Below are positions 62,543-64,000 of a stretch of 64,000 nt of DNA, in pieces. The position numbers were made by a program, and so were the translations under genes. Location: positions 823,501 through 887,500 of the forward strand of contig JACCIC010000166.1 in the NCBI GenBank assembly GCA_018907035.1, written 5' to 3'. A model generated the notes under the pieces. The model made no database searches and was not told the origin of the DNA. It saw only the letters and a list, made by a program, of their open reading frames with translations. Source of the stretch: Sycobia sp. Sy_11. Taxonomy: Eukaryota > Arthropoda > Insecta > Hymenoptera > Epichrysomallidae. Numbering within the stretch: position 1 is the stretch's first letter; the number at the start of each line of letters is the position of its first letter.

Positions 62543-63537
62543 TTAGTAGCTTAACGGTAGTATATATGGTGCTGGAAGCGTCAGTTGTACGAAGTTCATT
62601 GAGGAAGCTACTGCTGGTTCTCTTTTGTTTTCCTCCGTCGGTCGCATTCTAACATTCCTGATGGCTCGTTCTTTGAGTTTTGATAGATAAATCTTCAATT
62701 GATGTGATGTGGATTTACATTGGAAACAAGATCCACGTTCCCTTCTTGGTTCCTGGCAGCTATTTGCATAGTGACTTATTCGAGAGTAATTAAAACATCT
62801 TATTTCATTTGAATTTCCCTGCATTCTATTTTCACTATATACTTTTTTCTCAAACGTATATCTTGCACTATTAAAATGTTCTTTGGTATTTAGCGAAATC
62901 TATGTAAATGCTTCGAATAAGTCCTGCATGTGTTGAAACCGCATAAATTTTGCCTGATTTTGCGATTTGTATATCTGGTATCCCTTCAATAAAATAATCG
63001 ATCATCTCGTTTTCTAAAATTAGCACACGGTTTCTTGAGATTACTTTCTCGTGGTAATAACTTGAAAAACTTTTCCGCCACATTCTATTTTCAAATTCCC
63101 GTTTCAGCGATATTTGGCATGCTCGATATCCGTATATACTTTTCATATATCTAAAGAAAGTTCCAATATTCATCATCAAATGCTCAGGTTTTGAATGAAA
63201 TCATCTCAAAGCGTCTCCTTTTAATTTTGTTACCATTTACCAATAGGAGGGTGGATTTTTCATCTAATTTATACGCTTCTTGCAGCAGTTCCACCTGTCG
63301 ACGCCAATTATCAAAAGACTCACTGTTGCCACTAAATTCAGTCAACAGTTCTCGGATTTCTCTGATGCCTGTCGATGATTGCGAGATCTTAGTTGTTATT
63401 GACGGACTTTTCTGTAGCTCTTTTTCTCGACGCTCGAACACTAGCTTCCGCCTCAGTAATTCATTTTCTCGCCGTAAGCATGTGAGTTCTCTTTCATAGA
63501 GAGCATTAGAAATGGTGGTTGATGATGATTGCTGCAC
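62543..63537 (-). pseudogene. Gypsy-type gag remnant with zinc knuckles
   Basis: Three open pieces in shifted frames make up a gag. The N-terminal piece (63537-63184) has a charged coiled-coil (LRRENELLRRKLVFERREKE), then LLTEFSGNSESFDNWRRQVE and LLQEAYKLDEKSTLLLV, a typical gypsy capsid start. The middle piece (63179-62871) continues the capsid. The last piece (62824-62543) has two CCHC-type zinc knuckles (RCFNYSRISHYANSCQ and CFQCKSTSHQLKIYL). Both are damaged: the second Cys of the first knuckle is Tyr, and the last Cys of the second is Tyr. The element lies on the minus strand, as do its protease, integrase and LTR. Confidence 0.8.
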
Positions 63538-64000
63538 GACCTGCTATTACTGTTTGAGATGGCGTACGTATCGATGTGGGAGTGCGCAGTTGTTGTGCAG
63601 ATGGTGTACAGAAGTCTACGGTATGGGCCTGACTCACACCTTAGAGAGAGGTATGGCTTGCATAGGCTTCAGGATAGAGCGATCTGCCTCCCCCCCTCCT
63701 TACATATCTAGTCCGATGGTGTGAATGGACTAAGGACACTACGCTCCCGACCAGCGAACGTGTGAGAACCTTCGATAGGAGAAATCGCGGTAATTGCTTA
63801 AATCTACTCCGTTGATATTGTTTCGTGCATTTATTCATCAGTTGTGTGAAGCATTAGATTAAAGTCTACATTCACTCCTATCATCGCGTTTTATTAGAAT
63901 ATATTGCGTGTGCATGTGGGTGTGTGTGCGCGCGATTAAGGACTGTTTGCGGGACAAGGCACTTGGCCTTGTGGTATCTACTGATCGTAGAAATCCGAGG
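63538..64000. other. Presumed 5' leader of the gypsy element, no gene recognised
   Basis: This is upstream of the gag start on the minus strand and so should be leader, perhaps followed by the 5' LTR outside the window. The TGTAACGGTAAATAG start of the 3' LTR is not found here. Confidence 0.35.

Overview
The window is a piece of an insect nuclear genome. Introns, AT-rich intergenic DNA, and many mariner, BEL/Pao and gypsy relics together suggest a hymenopteran, and an ant-like one is my best guess; the clade is inference. All work is by eye from the sequence and the supplied translations. No alignment or database search was run, so exon joins rest on reading-frame continuity and on recalled family features.

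Six conserved host genes are recognisable, and all appear intact. The spliceosomal SmD2 gene (1477-2259, +) and proteasome alpha-6 gene (2452-3802, -) face each other tail to tail. An HMG-box protein with a TFPT-like coiled coil (32279-33437, -) and a two-SH3 adaptor (34379-38109, +) are divergent. A CHIC1/2-type palmitoylated membrane protein (44076-45968, -) and a SCOC-type coiled-coil protein (47789-48825, +) are also divergent. The long AT-rich stretches beside them hold presumed UTRs and no further gene I can support.

The rest is mobile DNA. From 4.4 to 7.25 kb lies a decayed Ty3/gypsy element. From 7.37 to 9.97 kb two near-identical mariners stand head to head; both carry the same premature stop. 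A third copy at 52.62-53.91 kb has a complete 345-codon transposase with all three catalytic aspartates and sits inside a fold-back element with arms of about 0.75 kb (51.68-55.32 kb). From 13.5 to 24 kb there are relics of Tc1-like, Mutator-like and three further mariner types. The same interval has an inverted-repeat element carrying a hammerhead-ribozyme-like motif (15.76-16.50 kb). From 26.8 to 31.8 kb there is a TA-microsatellite-rich island with three tRNA-like SINE-type units. From 55.7 to 63.5 kb there is a retroelement graveyard: a dead mariner, BEL/Pao, a LINE endonuclease region and an RT-less gypsy element with its 3' LTR.

The most noteworthy points are the hammerhead-like motif inside an inverted-repeat element, the SmD2 start codon split by an intron, a GC-AG intron in the proteasome gene, the 2.6-kb mariner palindrome beside an intact relative, and the nested fold-back element. 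I found no convincing wholly new multi-gene system.
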